NCBI RefSeq assembly: GCF_004348985.1
Contig: NZ_SMKW01000037.1
Span: 28,702-92,701 of the forward strand
DNA from: Saccharopolyspora elongata
GTDB taxonomy: Bacteria > Actinomycetota > Actinomycetes > Mycobacteriales > Pseudonocardiaceae
Length of the DNA: 64,000 bases
Direction of reading: 5' to 3'
Shown: one piece after another, positions 17,655 to 26,207 of the stretch
How the letters are laid out: every line of letters starts with the position of its first letter
How positions within the stretch are numbered: position 1 is the first letter of the stretch
Made by a program: the position numbers and the translations under genes
Notes under the pieces: generated by a model
Told to the model about the DNA's origin: nothing
Seen by the model: only the letters and a program-made list of their open reading frames with translations
The model's database searches: none

Positions 17655-18959
17655 ATGAGCTCCGGAGACCCCACGGGCGCCATGCCCGGCTACGACGCGC
17701 ACGACCTGCGGCGGCTGCTGCCCGAGCCGCCGAAGTCGGCCGTGCCCGCCGAAGGCCGGTCGGACGACCGAAACCCGTTCGCGCGGGACCGGGCGCGGGT
17801 CCTGCACTCGGCGGCGCTGCGCCGGCTGGCGGGGAAGACGCAGGTCGTTGGCCCGGAAGAGGGCGATGTGCCGCGCACCCGGCTGACCCACTCGCTGGAG
17901 GTGGCGCAGATCGGGCGGGGCATCGCCGCCGCGCTGGGCGCCGATCCGGACCTGGTGGACACCGCCGGGCTCGCGCACGACATCGGGCATCCGCCGTTCG
18001 GGCACAACGGCGAGCGGGCGCTGAACGACCTGGCCGACGGTTGTGGCGGCTTCGAGGGCAACGCGCAAACCCTCCGCATCCTCACCCGGCTGGAGCCGAA
18101 GCTGGCCGGCTCGGACGACGTCGGCGGCGGCCTGAACCTGACCCGCGCGTGCCTGGACGCGGCGACGAAGTACCCGTGGCCGAAGCGCCCGGGCGAGGCC
18201 AAGTTCGGCGCCTACCCGGACGACCTGGCGGTGTTCGAGTGGCTGCGCGACGGCGCGCCGGAGGGTCGCCGGTGCCTGGAGGCCCAGGTGATGGACTGGT
18301 CCGACGACGTGGCCTACTCGGTGCACGACGTCGAGGACGGGGTGCTGTCGGGGCGGATCTCGCTGCGCTCGCTGACCAGCGGCGAGGAGCGTGCGGAGAT
18401 CGTCCGGATGGCCGCGAAGCACTTCTGGGGCGACGGCTCGGGCGACACCGCGGGGCTGCTCGACCACGCCGCGGCGGAGCTGGTGCGGTGGCCGGTGGTG
18501 AACGCGGTGCTGGACTACGACGGCACGTTCCGCGCGCAGATTGCGCTGAAGCGGCTCACCAGCGAGCTGGTCGGGCGGTTCGTGGCCGCGGCGGTGACCG
18601 GGACGGTGGAGCGCTTCGGGCCAGGGCCGTTGACCCGCTACCGCGCGGAGCTGGTCGTGCCGGAGCCGGTGGTGGCGGAGGTCGCGGTGCTCAAGGCCGT
18701 CGCGCTGCGGTACGTGATGAGCGACCCGCAGCGGTTGCGCATGCAGGAGCGGCAGCGGGCGCTGCTGACCGAGCTGGTGTGGGCGCTGGCCGAGCGAGCC
18801 CCGGAATCGCTGGATCCGGCGATGGCCCCGGCCTGGCACCGGGCGGGCGACGACCGGGCCCGGCTGCGGGTGGTGCTGGACCAGGTCTCGTCGCTGACGG
18901 ACGCGCAGGCGATCTCCTGGCATCGAAAGCATGTACGGAACGTGTCCGAATCGATGTGA
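17655..18959 (+). CDS. dgt: Deoxyguanosinetriphosphate triphosphohydrolase-like protein
   Basis: HD-domain dNTPase that splits dNTP to deoxynucleoside and triphosphate. 434 residues; metal ligands in RLTHSLEVAQIGR (H) and GLAHDIGHPPFGHNGE (HD plus H), and the conserved DWSDDVAYSVHDVED further on. The upstream DRARVLHSAALRRLAGKTQV block is the family N-terminus. ATG 17655. Located two genes upstream of dnaG, as in mycobacteria. Confidence 0.93.
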   Translation: MSSGDPTGAMPGYDAHDLRRLLPEPPKSAVPAEGRSDDRNPFARDRARVLHSAALRRLAGKTQVVGPEEGDVPRTRLTHSLEVAQIGRGIAAALGADPDLVDTAGLAHDIGHPPFGHNGERALNDLADGCGGFEGNAQTLRILTRLEPKLAGSDDVGGGLNLTRACLDAATKYPWPKRPGEAKFGAYPDDLAVFEWLRDGAPEGRRCLEAQVMDWSDDVAYSVHDVEDGVLSGRISLRSLTSGEERAEIVRMAAKHFWGDGSGDTAGLLDHAAAELVRWPVVNAVLDYDGTFRAQIALKRLTSELVGRFVAAAVTGTVERFGPGPLTRYRAELVVPEPVVAEVAVLKAVALRYVMSDPQRLRMQERQRALLTELVWALAERAPESLDPAMAPAWHRAGDDRARLRVVLDQVSSLTDAQAISWHRKHVRNVSESM

Positions 18960-19136
18960 CGTTAATCCGAAAGGGGAGAGTTGATCTGGGGTTCGCCCCC
19001 AGAATTCTTACTCAGTGTGTTGCTCGGCGAGCCCCGAACGCCGACGGCACCGCCCCCGATCCCCGTCCGGCTGCTTCGAAACCGTTCGGTGCAGCCCGCG
19101 GCCCGGCCCCGAAACCCGGGTCGCAAGGAGACCCCG

Positions 19137-19322
19137 ATGCGCAACCGGCACTACATCCAGAAGCTCGTCGTCGGCGGCGAGCCGTACGTGAACACCGACA
19201 ACCTGGCCGATTGGGTCCGGGACCTGCGGTGGCAGGACCCGGCGGCCCAGCGCGCGGCCCACTACATCGCCCAGGAACTCCGCCTGATGGGCCTGTCCGA
19301 CATCGAGGAATCCGTCCGTTAG
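19137..19322 (+). CDS. Small conserved-looking hypothetical protein (61 aa)
   Basis: Starts at ATG 19137 with an AAGGAG site six bases before it, and encodes a compact 61-residue charged protein (VVGGEPYVNTDNLADWVRDL ... AAHYIAQELRLMGLSDIEES) predicted mostly helical. Good ribosome site and codon use support it as real. No family recognised. Confidence 0.55.
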   Translation: MRNRHYIQKLVVGGEPYVNTDNLADWVRDLRWQDPAAQRAAHYIAQELRLMGLSDIEESVR

Positions 19323-19432
19323 GGCGAAGCGGGCGAGAAACCGCCAATCGCTCGCGCCCACCGTCGGCCGTTCGGCTGGCAGACTCGGGATCAGCCCCGA
19401 GTCAGCCGACGCGGAAACGGAGCCCAGCGGCC

Positions 19433-20527
19433 GTGAGCGAACACCTCGACTTCAGCCTGTCCCTGCACCGGCGGCTCGCTCCGCCGGCGAACACCCCGTT
19501 CTGCTGGTCGCCGTACTCGGTGGCCAGCGCGCTCGGCCTGGCCGCGACCGCGACCGGCGGCCGGACCAGGGACGAACTGGTCACCGCGCTGCGCGACGAC
19601 CCGGCGGGGCTGCTGAAGCTGCTCGGCGGCGCCGCCGAGCTCTCCGGTGGCCCGTCCGCCGAGCCGCCCGTGCTGGCGGTGGCCAACACCCTCTGGGCGC
19701 ACGCGGATCTCCCGATCCACCAGTCCTACCTGACCGCGCTGGAGGACTGGCCGGGTAGCGCGGTGCGCCACGCGCCCTTCCGGACCGCCCCGGAGGATGC
19801 CCGGAAGCTGATCAACGCCGACGTCGCGGAGACGACGCGAGATCTGATCCGCGAGCTGCTGAGCCCGGGTTCGGTGGTCGCGGACACGGTCGCTGCCCTG
19901 GTCAACGCCCTCTACCTGAAGGTTTCGTGGCGGGAGGCGTTCGACGAGAAGGCCACCGACCGTCGGCCGTTCCACGCCCCGGCGGGCGACCGCGACGTGC
20001 CGACCATGCGCGCCACCCGACACCTCGGCTACGCCGCCGCCGAAGGCTGGCAGGTCGTCAGCCTGCCGGCGGCCGGCGGCGTCGAGGCCGTGGTGCTGCT
20101 GCCGGACGCCGACCTGGCGACTGCGGAGCCGGAACTCGACGCCGCGCAGTTGCGCAGGCTTCTGGCGGCCGTCGAACAGCAGCGGCTGGAGCTGTTCCTG
20201 CCGAAGTTCGACGTCACCGGCGACGCCGAGCTGACCAGGTCGCTCGGGGCGCTCGGCGTGGAGGAGCTGTTCACCCCCGCGGCGGACTTCTCGCCGCTGA
20301 CCGATCAGCCGCTGCGGGTTTCGACGGTCGTGCACCAGGCGGTGCTCGAAGTCGACGAGAGCGGCCTCGAAGGCGCCGCCGCGACGGCGGTGATGATGCG
20401 GCTGACCGCGATCGTCCGGGAACCGGACCCGATCCGGGTCGAGGTCGACCGGCCGTTCCTGTTCCTGGTGCGCCACCAGGCCACGGGCGCCCTCTACTTC
20501 CTGGCCCGCGTCACCGACCCGAGCTGA
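19433..20527 (+). CDS. Serpin-family protease inhibitor
   Basis: 364-residue serpin, a suicide inhibitor of serine/cysteine proteases by insertion of its reactive loop. Visible family blocks: FCWSPYSVASALGLAATATGGRT (helix B), VNALYLKVSWREAFDEKAT (strand 3A), VVLLPDAD, LFLPKFDVTG, and the C-terminal VDRPFLFLVRHQATGALYFLARV. The hinge reads VDESGLEGAAATAV, close to the EEGTEAAAAT consensus of inhibitory serpins, so inhibition is plausible. No signal peptide, so probably cytoplasmic. GTG 19433. Serpins are patchy in actinobacteria; transfer is possible. Confidence 0.9.
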   Translation: MSEHLDFSLSLHRRLAPPANTPFCWSPYSVASALGLAATATGGRTRDELVTALRDDPAGLLKLLGGAAELSGGPSAEPPVLAVANTLWAHADLPIHQSYLTALEDWPGSAVRHAPFRTAPEDARKLINADVAETTRDLIRELLSPGSVVADTVAALVNALYLKVSWREAFDEKATDRRPFHAPAGDRDVPTMRATRHLGYAAAEGWQVVSLPAAGGVEAVVLLPDADLATAEPELDAAQLRRLLAAVEQQRLELFLPKFDVTGDAELTRSLGALGVEELFTPAADFSPLTDQPLRVSTVVHQAVLEVDESGLEGAAATAVMMRLTAIVREPDPIRVEVDRPFLFLVRHQATGALYFLARVTDPS

Positions 20528-20574
20528 GCACCGCCCGCCCCGGGTTCACTGTTTCCGCTGGTCACCCAGGCCGT

Positions 20575-20852
20575 GCGTGTTTTGTGTCGCTATGGAGGCT
20601 GTTTTGGATGTCGTGGTGTGAGGTGTGGTGGCGCGGGGTTTTGTCTTTGAAGCGGCGTAGCCGCTTAGCCCGCCCTCGCAGCTGGCACCGCTGCGGGTTC
20701 TCAGGGGTCTTCTCGCGAGGACAGCCCCGACGTGGTGAATTGGCATTCATGATGTCGGGGATCCCACAGTGAGAAGGCGCCTGAGGTTCCGCTACCCGCA
20801 CCGCCACGCAGAGCAAGTTCGGAAACAGGCTCTATAACAACACAAAACGCGC
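20575..20852. mobile_element. MITE-like non-coding element with 30-bp imperfect terminal inverted repeats
   Basis: The ends 20575-20604 and 20823-20852 are inverted copies matching at 25 of 30 bases (GCGTGTTTTGTGTCGCTATG at the left). A 10-bp direct repeat GCTGGTCACC abuts both sides (20557-20566 and 20851-20860), though the right copy overlaps the terminal repeat. Inside are smaller hairpins (AAGCGGC-GTA-GCCGCTT, CCCCGAC...GTCGGGG) and no credible gene. The right part also occurs at 14177-14220. It fills the 328-bp gap between the serpin and sigma factor genes. Confidence 0.55.
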
Positions 20853-20855
20853 TGG

Positions 20856-21749
20856 TCACCAGGGGACGTGAGTGAGCTTGTCCGGGTTGACGATGTCGAA
20901 GATCGCCGCCGGGCGGCCGTCCCGCACCGCCATGGTGAACACCCGCGGGGCGGCCGTCTCGGCATCGTTGCCCATGAACATCACGCCGAGGTCGCCGTTG
21001 ACCATCACCGGCCGGATGTTCTCGACCAGGCCGTCGCCGTACTTCTCCATGAGCCCCACGATGAACCGGGCGACCTTGTCGATGCCCACCACCGGACGCC
21101 GCGCGGTGCGGGCCTTGCCGCCGCTGTCGCCGTAGACCGCCACCGCCGGGTGCAGCACCCGGGTGATCGCTTCGAGGTCCTTCGACGCCACCGCGGTGAG
21201 GAATTCCTCCAGCACCTGATGCTGCTCGGGCAACGGAACCCGCTCCGGCGGGTCGGCGTCGGCCATCGCCCGCCGCGCCCGCGACGCGTGCTGCCGCGCG
21301 GACGCCACGCTGCACCCGATCACCTCGGCGATCTCGGCGAACGGCACGTCGAAGCCGTCGTGCAGCACGAACGCCAGCCGCTGGTCCGGCGGCAGCTCGT
21401 GCAGCACCCGCATCGCCGCCATCCGCAGGTCGTCCTGGGTCGCCACGATGTCGCCCGGGTCCGCGTCGAGCGAGGTCACCAGCGGTTCCGGCAGCCACGG
21501 CCCGACGTACTGCTCGCGCCGGACGGCGGCCGAGCGCATCCGGTCCAGGCACAGCCTGCTGACCACGGTGGTCAGCCAGCCGGTCAGGTCGCGGATCGTC
21601 TCGCGGTCGGTCGACGCCAGCCGCAGCCACGCGTCCTGGACCGCGTCCTCGGCGTCGGCGATCCGGCCCGTGAGCCGGTAGCCGATGCCGATCAGCCGGC
21701 TCCGGTGCTGGTCGAATTCCGTGGCCAGGTCGGTGTTCGTTGCGGGCAC
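20856..21749 (-). CDS. ECF41-type RNA polymerase sigma factor (SigJ-like)
   Basis: 297-residue ECF sigma factor: region 2 with YRLTGRIADAEDAVQDAWLRL, region 4 with VLHDGFDVPFAEIAEVIGCSVASARQHASRARR, and a C-terminal SnoaL-like domain (about 195-297). The ECF41 hallmarks are present: WLPEP in the linker and a GDSGGKA motif in the SnoaL-like domain, which together regulate activity in cis instead of an anti-sigma factor. Start GTG 21749. ECF41 genes often adjoin a COE gene (carboxymuconolactone decarboxylase, oxidoreductase or epimerase); none is next to it here. Confidence 0.9.
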   Translation of the reverse strand: MPATNTDLATEFDQHRSRLIGIGYRLTGRIADAEDAVQDAWLRLASTDRETIRDLTGWLTTVVSRLCLDRMRSAAVRREQYVGPWLPEPLVTSLDADPGDIVATQDDLRMAAMRVLHELPPDQRLAFVLHDGFDVPFAEIAEVIGCSVASARQHASRARRAMADADPPERVPLPEQHQVLEEFLTAVASKDLEAITRVLHPAVAVYGDSGGKARTARRPVVGIDKVARFIVGLMEKYGDGLVENIRPVMVNGDLGVMFMGNDAETAAPRVFTMAVRDGRPAAIFDIVNPDKLTHVPW

Positions 21750-21817
21750 AGCCGAGATTCTGCCGCACCGGCAAGCCACCTCGAACGTGACGATCACAAT
21801 GCCCCTAGACTGGGTGC

Positions 21818-23710
21818 GTGGCAGGCAGGATCCGGGAAAGCGACATCGCCGAAGTGCGCGATCGCAACCGGATCGACGATGTGGTCGGGGAATACGTCGC
21901 CCTGCGCAACGCCGGCGGCGGCGCGCAGAAGGGCCTGTGCCCGTTCCACGACGAGAAGACTCCGTCTTTCAACGTCCGGCCCAGCCATGGCACGTTCCAC
22001 TGCTTCGGCTGTGGCGAGGGCGGCGACGTCATCGCCTTCCTGATGAAGATCGAGCACCTCGGCTTCGTCGAGTCCGTCGAGCGGCTGGCCGACCGGGTGG
22101 GCCTGCAGCTGCAGTACGAGGGCGGCACGCCGGGCCCGAAGCGGGATCGCGGCACGCGCGCCCGGATGGTCGAGGCGCACCGCATCGCCGCCGAGTTCTA
22201 CGCGGAACAGCTCCGCTCCCCGGAGGCGCTGAAGGCGCGGGAGTACCTGACGCAGCGCGGCTTCGACGAGGCGGCGGCCGCGCGCTTCGGTTGCGGCTTC
22301 GCGCCCGCCGGCTGGGACAAGCTCACCAAGATCCTGCTGATGAAGGGCTTCGAGCTCGACGAGCTGATCAAGGGCGGCCTGTCCAAGGAGGGGCGTCGCG
22401 GCCCGATCGACCGGTTCCACCGGCGCCTGCTGTGGCCGCTGAAGGACCTCAGCGGCGACGTGGTCGGCTTCGGCGCGCGGCGGATCTTCGACGACGATCC
22501 GATCGAGGCCAAGTACGTCAACACCTCGGCCACCCCGATCTTCAACAAGTCGCAGGTGCTCTTCGGCATCGACCTGGCCAAGCGGGAGATCGCCAAGCGC
22601 CGCCAGGCGGTGGTTGTCGAGGGCTACACCGACGTGATGGCGATGCACCTGGCAGGCGTGCCGACGGCGGTGGCGTCCTGCGGCACGGCGTTCGGCGACG
22701 ACCACATCTCGGTGCTGCGCCGGCTGATGATGGACGATGACGCGTTCCGCGGCGAGGTCATCTTCACCTTCGACGGCGACGAGGCCGGGCAGAAGGCCGC
22801 GTTGAAGGCCTTCGACGGCGAGCAGCAGTTCGCCAGCCAGACCTACGTGGCGATCACCCCGGACGGCATGGACCCGTGCGAGCTGCGGGAGGCCAAGGGC
22901 GACGCGGCGGTGCGCGACCTGGTCGCCCGCCGGCGGCCGCTGTTCGAGTTCGCCATCCGCAGCCTGCTCACCGAATACGACCTGGACTCCGTCGACGGCC
23001 GGGTCGCGGCGCTGAAGCGCACGGTCCCGCTGGTCGCGCAGATCAAGGACCCGGCTCGCCGCGACGGTTATGCCGCGAAGCTGGCCTGGTGGGCCGGCTG
23101 GAACGACGAGAACCAGGTGGTGCGCCGGGTGCGGCAGAGCTCCGGCGCCCCGGTGCGCCAGACGCGGCGCCGTCCGCGGCAGGAAGAGGCGCAGCAGTCG
23201 CTGGGCATGGACGTCGACCTCCCGAAGCGCCCGCCCCGGCACGACCCGCGGTTCCTGCAGCGGGAGGCGCTGAAGGCGGCGCTCCAGGTGCCCGCGCTGG
23301 CAGGCCCGCTGTACGACGCTCTGCCGGAGGAAGCGTTCACCGAGCCCGCATATGCCGAGCTGCACCGGGCGTTGCTGGCCGCGGGCGGCACGGTGTCCGG
23401 GCTCTCCGGCGCGGCGTACGTGGACGCGGTGTCGCAGCAGTGCGAGAACGAGGTCGCGCGCAGCCTGCTCACGCTGCTCTCGGTGGAGAAGCTGGAGAAC
23501 CAGTCGGAGGAGGACCCGCGCTACGTCGCGGCCTTGATAGCCCGGTTGCAGGAACGGCTGGTCAGCAGGCAGATCGCGGACATCAAGTCGAAGGTGCAGC
23601 GGATGTCGCCGCTGGAGGACGCCGAGGAGTACAACGCGCTGTTCGGCGACATGGTCGCGCTGGAGGGCTACCGCAAGGCGCTGCTGGACCAGGCCATGGG
23701 GACGCTGTGA
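21818..23710 (+). CDS. dnaG: DNA primase
   Basis: Synthesises RNA primers for replication. 630 residues: N-terminal CHC2 zinc finger (CPFHDEKTPSFNV ... HCFGCGEGGD), primase N domain, TOPRIM domain (VVVEGYTDVMAMHLAG ... TFDGDEAGQKAA), and a C-terminal DnaB-interaction helical domain (about 480-630). GTG 21818, family-like start MAGRIRESDIAEVRDRNRID. Overlaps the next gene by 4 bp. Confidence 0.96.
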   Translation: MAGRIRESDIAEVRDRNRIDDVVGEYVALRNAGGGAQKGLCPFHDEKTPSFNVRPSHGTFHCFGCGEGGDVIAFLMKIEHLGFVESVERLADRVGLQLQYEGGTPGPKRDRGTRARMVEAHRIAAEFYAEQLRSPEALKAREYLTQRGFDEAAAARFGCGFAPAGWDKLTKILLMKGFELDELIKGGLSKEGRRGPIDRFHRRLLWPLKDLSGDVVGFGARRIFDDDPIEAKYVNTSATPIFNKSQVLFGIDLAKREIAKRRQAVVVEGYTDVMAMHLAGVPTAVASCGTAFGDDHISVLRRLMMDDDAFRGEVIFTFDGDEAGQKAALKAFDGEQQFASQTYVAITPDGMDPCELREAKGDAAVRDLVARRRPLFEFAIRSLLTEYDLDSVDGRVAALKRTVPLVAQIKDPARRDGYAAKLAWWAGWNDENQVVRRVRQSSGAPVRQTRRRPRQEEAQQSLGMDVDLPKRPPRHDPRFLQREALKAALQVPALAGPLYDALPEEAFTEPAYAELHRALLAAGGTVSGLSGAAYVDAVSQQCENEVARSLLTLLSVEKLENQSEEDPRYVAALIARLQERLVSRQIADIKSKVQRMSPLEDAEEYNALFGDMVALEGYRKALLDQAMGTL

Positions 23711-24246
23711 TCGCCTGGCTGCGGCAGCTGGTCGCGCGGCTGAGCGGCACGGCCGACGTGCCGGCGGACTTCCCCGGCACGCTCGACGCCGAAGAGCAGG
23801 TCCTCGCGGTGGCGAAGACGGCCGATGGCGCGCTGGTCGCCACGCACCTGGGGCTGTGGCTGCCGGAGGGTCGCCGCCTCGGTTGGCACCTGCTCAGCAA
23901 GGCGACCTGGAACAACGGCGTGCTCACCGTGATCGAGGCGGAGGAAGCCGGGGCAGCGGGCGACGCGGTGCTGCTGCGCGACCTGGCGGGTCGCCGGCTC
24001 GAACTGACCGGATCGAGCCGGTTGCCCGACGTCGTGCACGAACGCGTCAACCAGTCCATCCGCTCCCGCCACCACCGGGAGCTGCCCGGCGGGGGAGCGT
24101 GGTTCGTGCAGCGCAAGGTGCCCGGCCGGGACGGCATCCTGTTGCAGGTCCGGCCCGATCGGGGCGCGGACGAGGCGGCAGTGGCCGAGTTCGCCGCGAC
24201 CGTCGCGGAGCGCTTGCAGCAGGCGAAAGGCCCTGAGCGGGACTGA
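23707..24246 (+). CDS. Conserved hypothetical protein coupled to dnaG
   Basis: 179 residues, GTG start inside the dnaG stop (GTGA). It looks like a single beta-rich domain: EQVLAVAKTADGALVATHLGLWLPEG and WHLLSKATWNNGVLTVIEAEE, followed by a helical tail. A gene of this type commonly follows dnaG in actinobacteria. No catalytic motif; function unknown. Confidence 0.7.
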   Translation: MIAWLRQLVARLSGTADVPADFPGTLDAEEQVLAVAKTADGALVATHLGLWLPEGRRLGWHLLSKATWNNGVLTVIEAEEAGAAGDAVLLRDLAGRRLELTGSSRLPDVVHERVNQSIRSRHHRELPGGGAWFVQRKVPGRDGILLQVRPDRGADEAAVAEFAATVAERLQQAKGPERD

Positions 24247-24278
24247 CTTTCACTCGACACCGGCCGCACCCCGGATAT

Positions 24279-24296
24279 ACAGTACGGACGTACTGT
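24279..24296. promoter_or_regulatory. Perfect palindrome upstream of the methyltransferase gene
   Basis: ACAGTACG-GA-CGTACTGT has exact 8-bp arms and ends 17 bp before the GTG of the next gene, a position typical of a repressor operator overlapping the promoter. A similar half (GACGTACTGTTT) recurs at 35130-35141. No cognate regulator can be assigned. Confidence 0.4.
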
Positions 24297-24312
24297 TTAC
24301 GGAGGTGTGGAC

Positions 24313-25071
24313 GTGTGGGACCCGCAGAAGTACCTGTCGTTCAGTGACCACCGCGACCGCCCGGCCCACGACCTGATGGCCAGGGTCGGCGCTACCCGAG
24401 CCCGCCGGGTGGTGGACCTCGGCTGCGGAGCGGGAAACCTGACCTCGCTGCTGACCGACCGGTGGCCCGAAGCGGCGGTCGAGGCGACGGACGCATCGCC
24501 GGAGATGGTCGCGGCGGCTAAAGCTCGCGGAGTGGCTGCGAGGCAGGAGGACGTGCGGGACTGGAAACCGTTGCCGGACACGGATGTCGTGCTCTGCAAC
24601 GCCGTCCTGCAATGGGTACCGGAGCACGTGGAGCTGCTGCAGCGCTGGCTGCCCCAGCTGCCGGCCGGAGCATGGTTCGCCTTCCAGGTGCCGGGCAACT
24701 TCGAATCGCCGTCGCACGTGACGATCCGGGAGCTGGCCGCCGAGCCGCGCTGGCGCGACCAGGTGAGCGGCGTGCTGCGCCCGGACGCGGTGCTGCCGCC
24801 GACCGGCTACGCGGACGTGCTCACCGACCTCGGCGCGGAGGTCGACGCCTGGGAGACGACCTACGTCCATGCGCTGACCGGAGCGGACCCGGTGCTTGAG
24901 TGGGTCACGGGCACGGCCTTGCGGCCGGTCCGGACGGCGCTCGACGACGCGGCGTGGGCGGAATTCCGGGCGGAGCTGGCGCCACGCCTGGCGGAGGCGT
25001 ACCCGAGGCGGGCCGACGGCACGACCTGGTTCCCGTTCCGCCGCATCTTCGTCGTTGCGCACCGCCGCTGA
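24313..25071 (+). CDS. tam: Trans-aconitate 2-methyltransferase-like SAM methyltransferase
   Basis: 252 residues, class I methyltransferase similar to Tam, which methylates trans-aconitate, an aconitase inhibitor. Motif I VVDLGCGAGNLTSLL near residue 28-42, motif post I VEATDASPEMV, and the Tam-specific CNAVLQWVPEH and WFAFQVPGNFESPSH blocks. GTG 24313 is preferred to GTG 24307 because GGAGG lies 7 bases before it. Gene symbol is by similarity. Confidence 0.85.
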   Translation: MWDPQKYLSFSDHRDRPAHDLMARVGATRARRVVDLGCGAGNLTSLLTDRWPEAAVEATDASPEMVAAAKARGVAARQEDVRDWKPLPDTDVVLCNAVLQWVPEHVELLQRWLPQLPAGAWFAFQVPGNFESPSHVTIRELAAEPRWRDQVSGVLRPDAVLPPTGYADVLTDLGAEVDAWETTYVHALTGADPVLEWVTGTALRPVRTALDDAAWAEFRAELAPRLAEAYPRRADGTTWFPFRRIFVVAHRR

Positions 25072-25181
25072 CCTGCTGTTTTGCGAGAAGGATCAATAAG
25101 AGGGGGGTCCGGTGAAGGGCCCCGGAGGCATGGGCTAGAGTAGTCATGTCAGCGCGACAAGGGCTGACAACAACGAAACAT

Positions 25182-25254
<73 letters not shown>

Positions 25255-25257
25255 CAA

Positions 25258-25282
25258 AACCCCAGGTCATTGGCCTGGGGTT
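25258..25282 (+). terminator. Terminator after tRNA-Asn
   Basis: AACCCCAGG and CCTGGGGTT form a 9-bp stem with a 7-nt loop, followed by CTTCGTTTT. Located 3 bp after the tRNA. Confidence 0.75.
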
Positions 25283-25488
25283 CTTCGTTTTGTGCCCGAT
25301 TTGTCCCCCCGAGGGTGCAGAAAAGGTGCAGAATCACGGAGCCGCGCCGCTGTGGCCGCAAGCGGGGCAGTGGCGGTTTGTTGGGCGATGTGCATATCTG
25401 CGCAGGTCATCGTTGCATTCGGCCGCCGCTGTGGTGCGGTCAAGCACGGGGCGTCTGTCAGCGTTCGTTGGGATGTCTTGCGCAGGTA

Positions 25489-25725
25489 TTGCCTGCCGAG
25501 CCGGCTGCGTCAGCACGTGCGTTGCGCGAGTACTGGGACCTGGGTACTGGCCCGGTGAGCCATCTCGTGCGGCGTGTAGAAGCCCGCGGGATCGTCGTGC
25601 TCACCCCGCAACCCGATCCCGATCTGGAAATGGTCGACGCCTTTTCCGCCAGCCGCCCGCCACGACCGATAGTGATGCTGACTCCCAATCGCGCCGACGA
25701 TGTCTACCGCTGCGTGATCAAGTAG
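25489..25725 (+). pseudogene. ImmA/IrrE-like (DUF955) fragment, truncated
   Basis: The frame reads ALREYWDLGTGPVSHLVRRV, then GIVVLTP and VDAFSASRPPRPIVMLTPNR, which resembles the middle of XRE-ImmA/IrrE proteins. In intact members this is followed by the zinc protease HExxH helix (AHELGHL); here the frame stops after about eight more residues and the next bases belong to an IS-like remnant. The N-terminal HTH is also missing. ImmA/IrrE genes regulate integrative elements and phages, so it fits a decayed element at a tRNA. Confidence 0.5.
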
Positions 25726-25740
25726 CTTTTCGTTCGTCAT

Positions 25741-25865
25741 CAGTAGGACTCGGCTGCGCAGCAAGGGAAAGTTGGCACGGCCGAGCATCTGTCTCGTGAT
25801 CATTTCGATCTTTGTGCTGACGCTTTCCGCGGGCCGTTGCTGTGGAGGAGGGTGAGTCTGGCGTT
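25741..25865 (-). pseudogene. ISL3-like transposase C-terminal remnant
   Basis: On the minus strand two frames together give LLHSNGP, then KIEMITRQMLGRANFPLLRS followed by RVLL, which resembles the C-terminus of ISL3 transposases (SNGPVEG..N.IK.IKRQM.GRA.F.LLR.RVLL). A frameshift near 25828 separates the two blocks and the rest of the transposase is missing. It abuts the ImmA-like fragment at its 3' side. From 25866 to 26207 I see nothing recognisable. Confidence 0.45.
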
Positions 25866-26207
25866 GACGTGGTTGGCGGCGTAGTGAGCCGCAGTTCGTC
25901 CCGCGCGCTCGTTGTGTGGGCGGGCCCCAGCAGTGGCTGTGCGCGACCACGGTCTTCTCTGGCGCCGCGGTGAGGATGTCGGGTCAGGTCTAGGCGCCCT
26001 GACAGGACATCGGTAGGGCCTCTGCGAAACGGGTCCCGGAACCGCCTCGGGTCCCGAGCGCGGATGCGCGGATGGCTTCGCCGCTGTGGTTTCTTTCCCG
26101 CTATCTTGTCCGTTGCGCTCGCCGGTCACTGGGTGTGTGCGTTCTGTGGCCGGTCGGTACGCCGATGTCGTGGGGGCTGCGGGTTACGGGCGAACTGGGG
26201 AGGTGCG

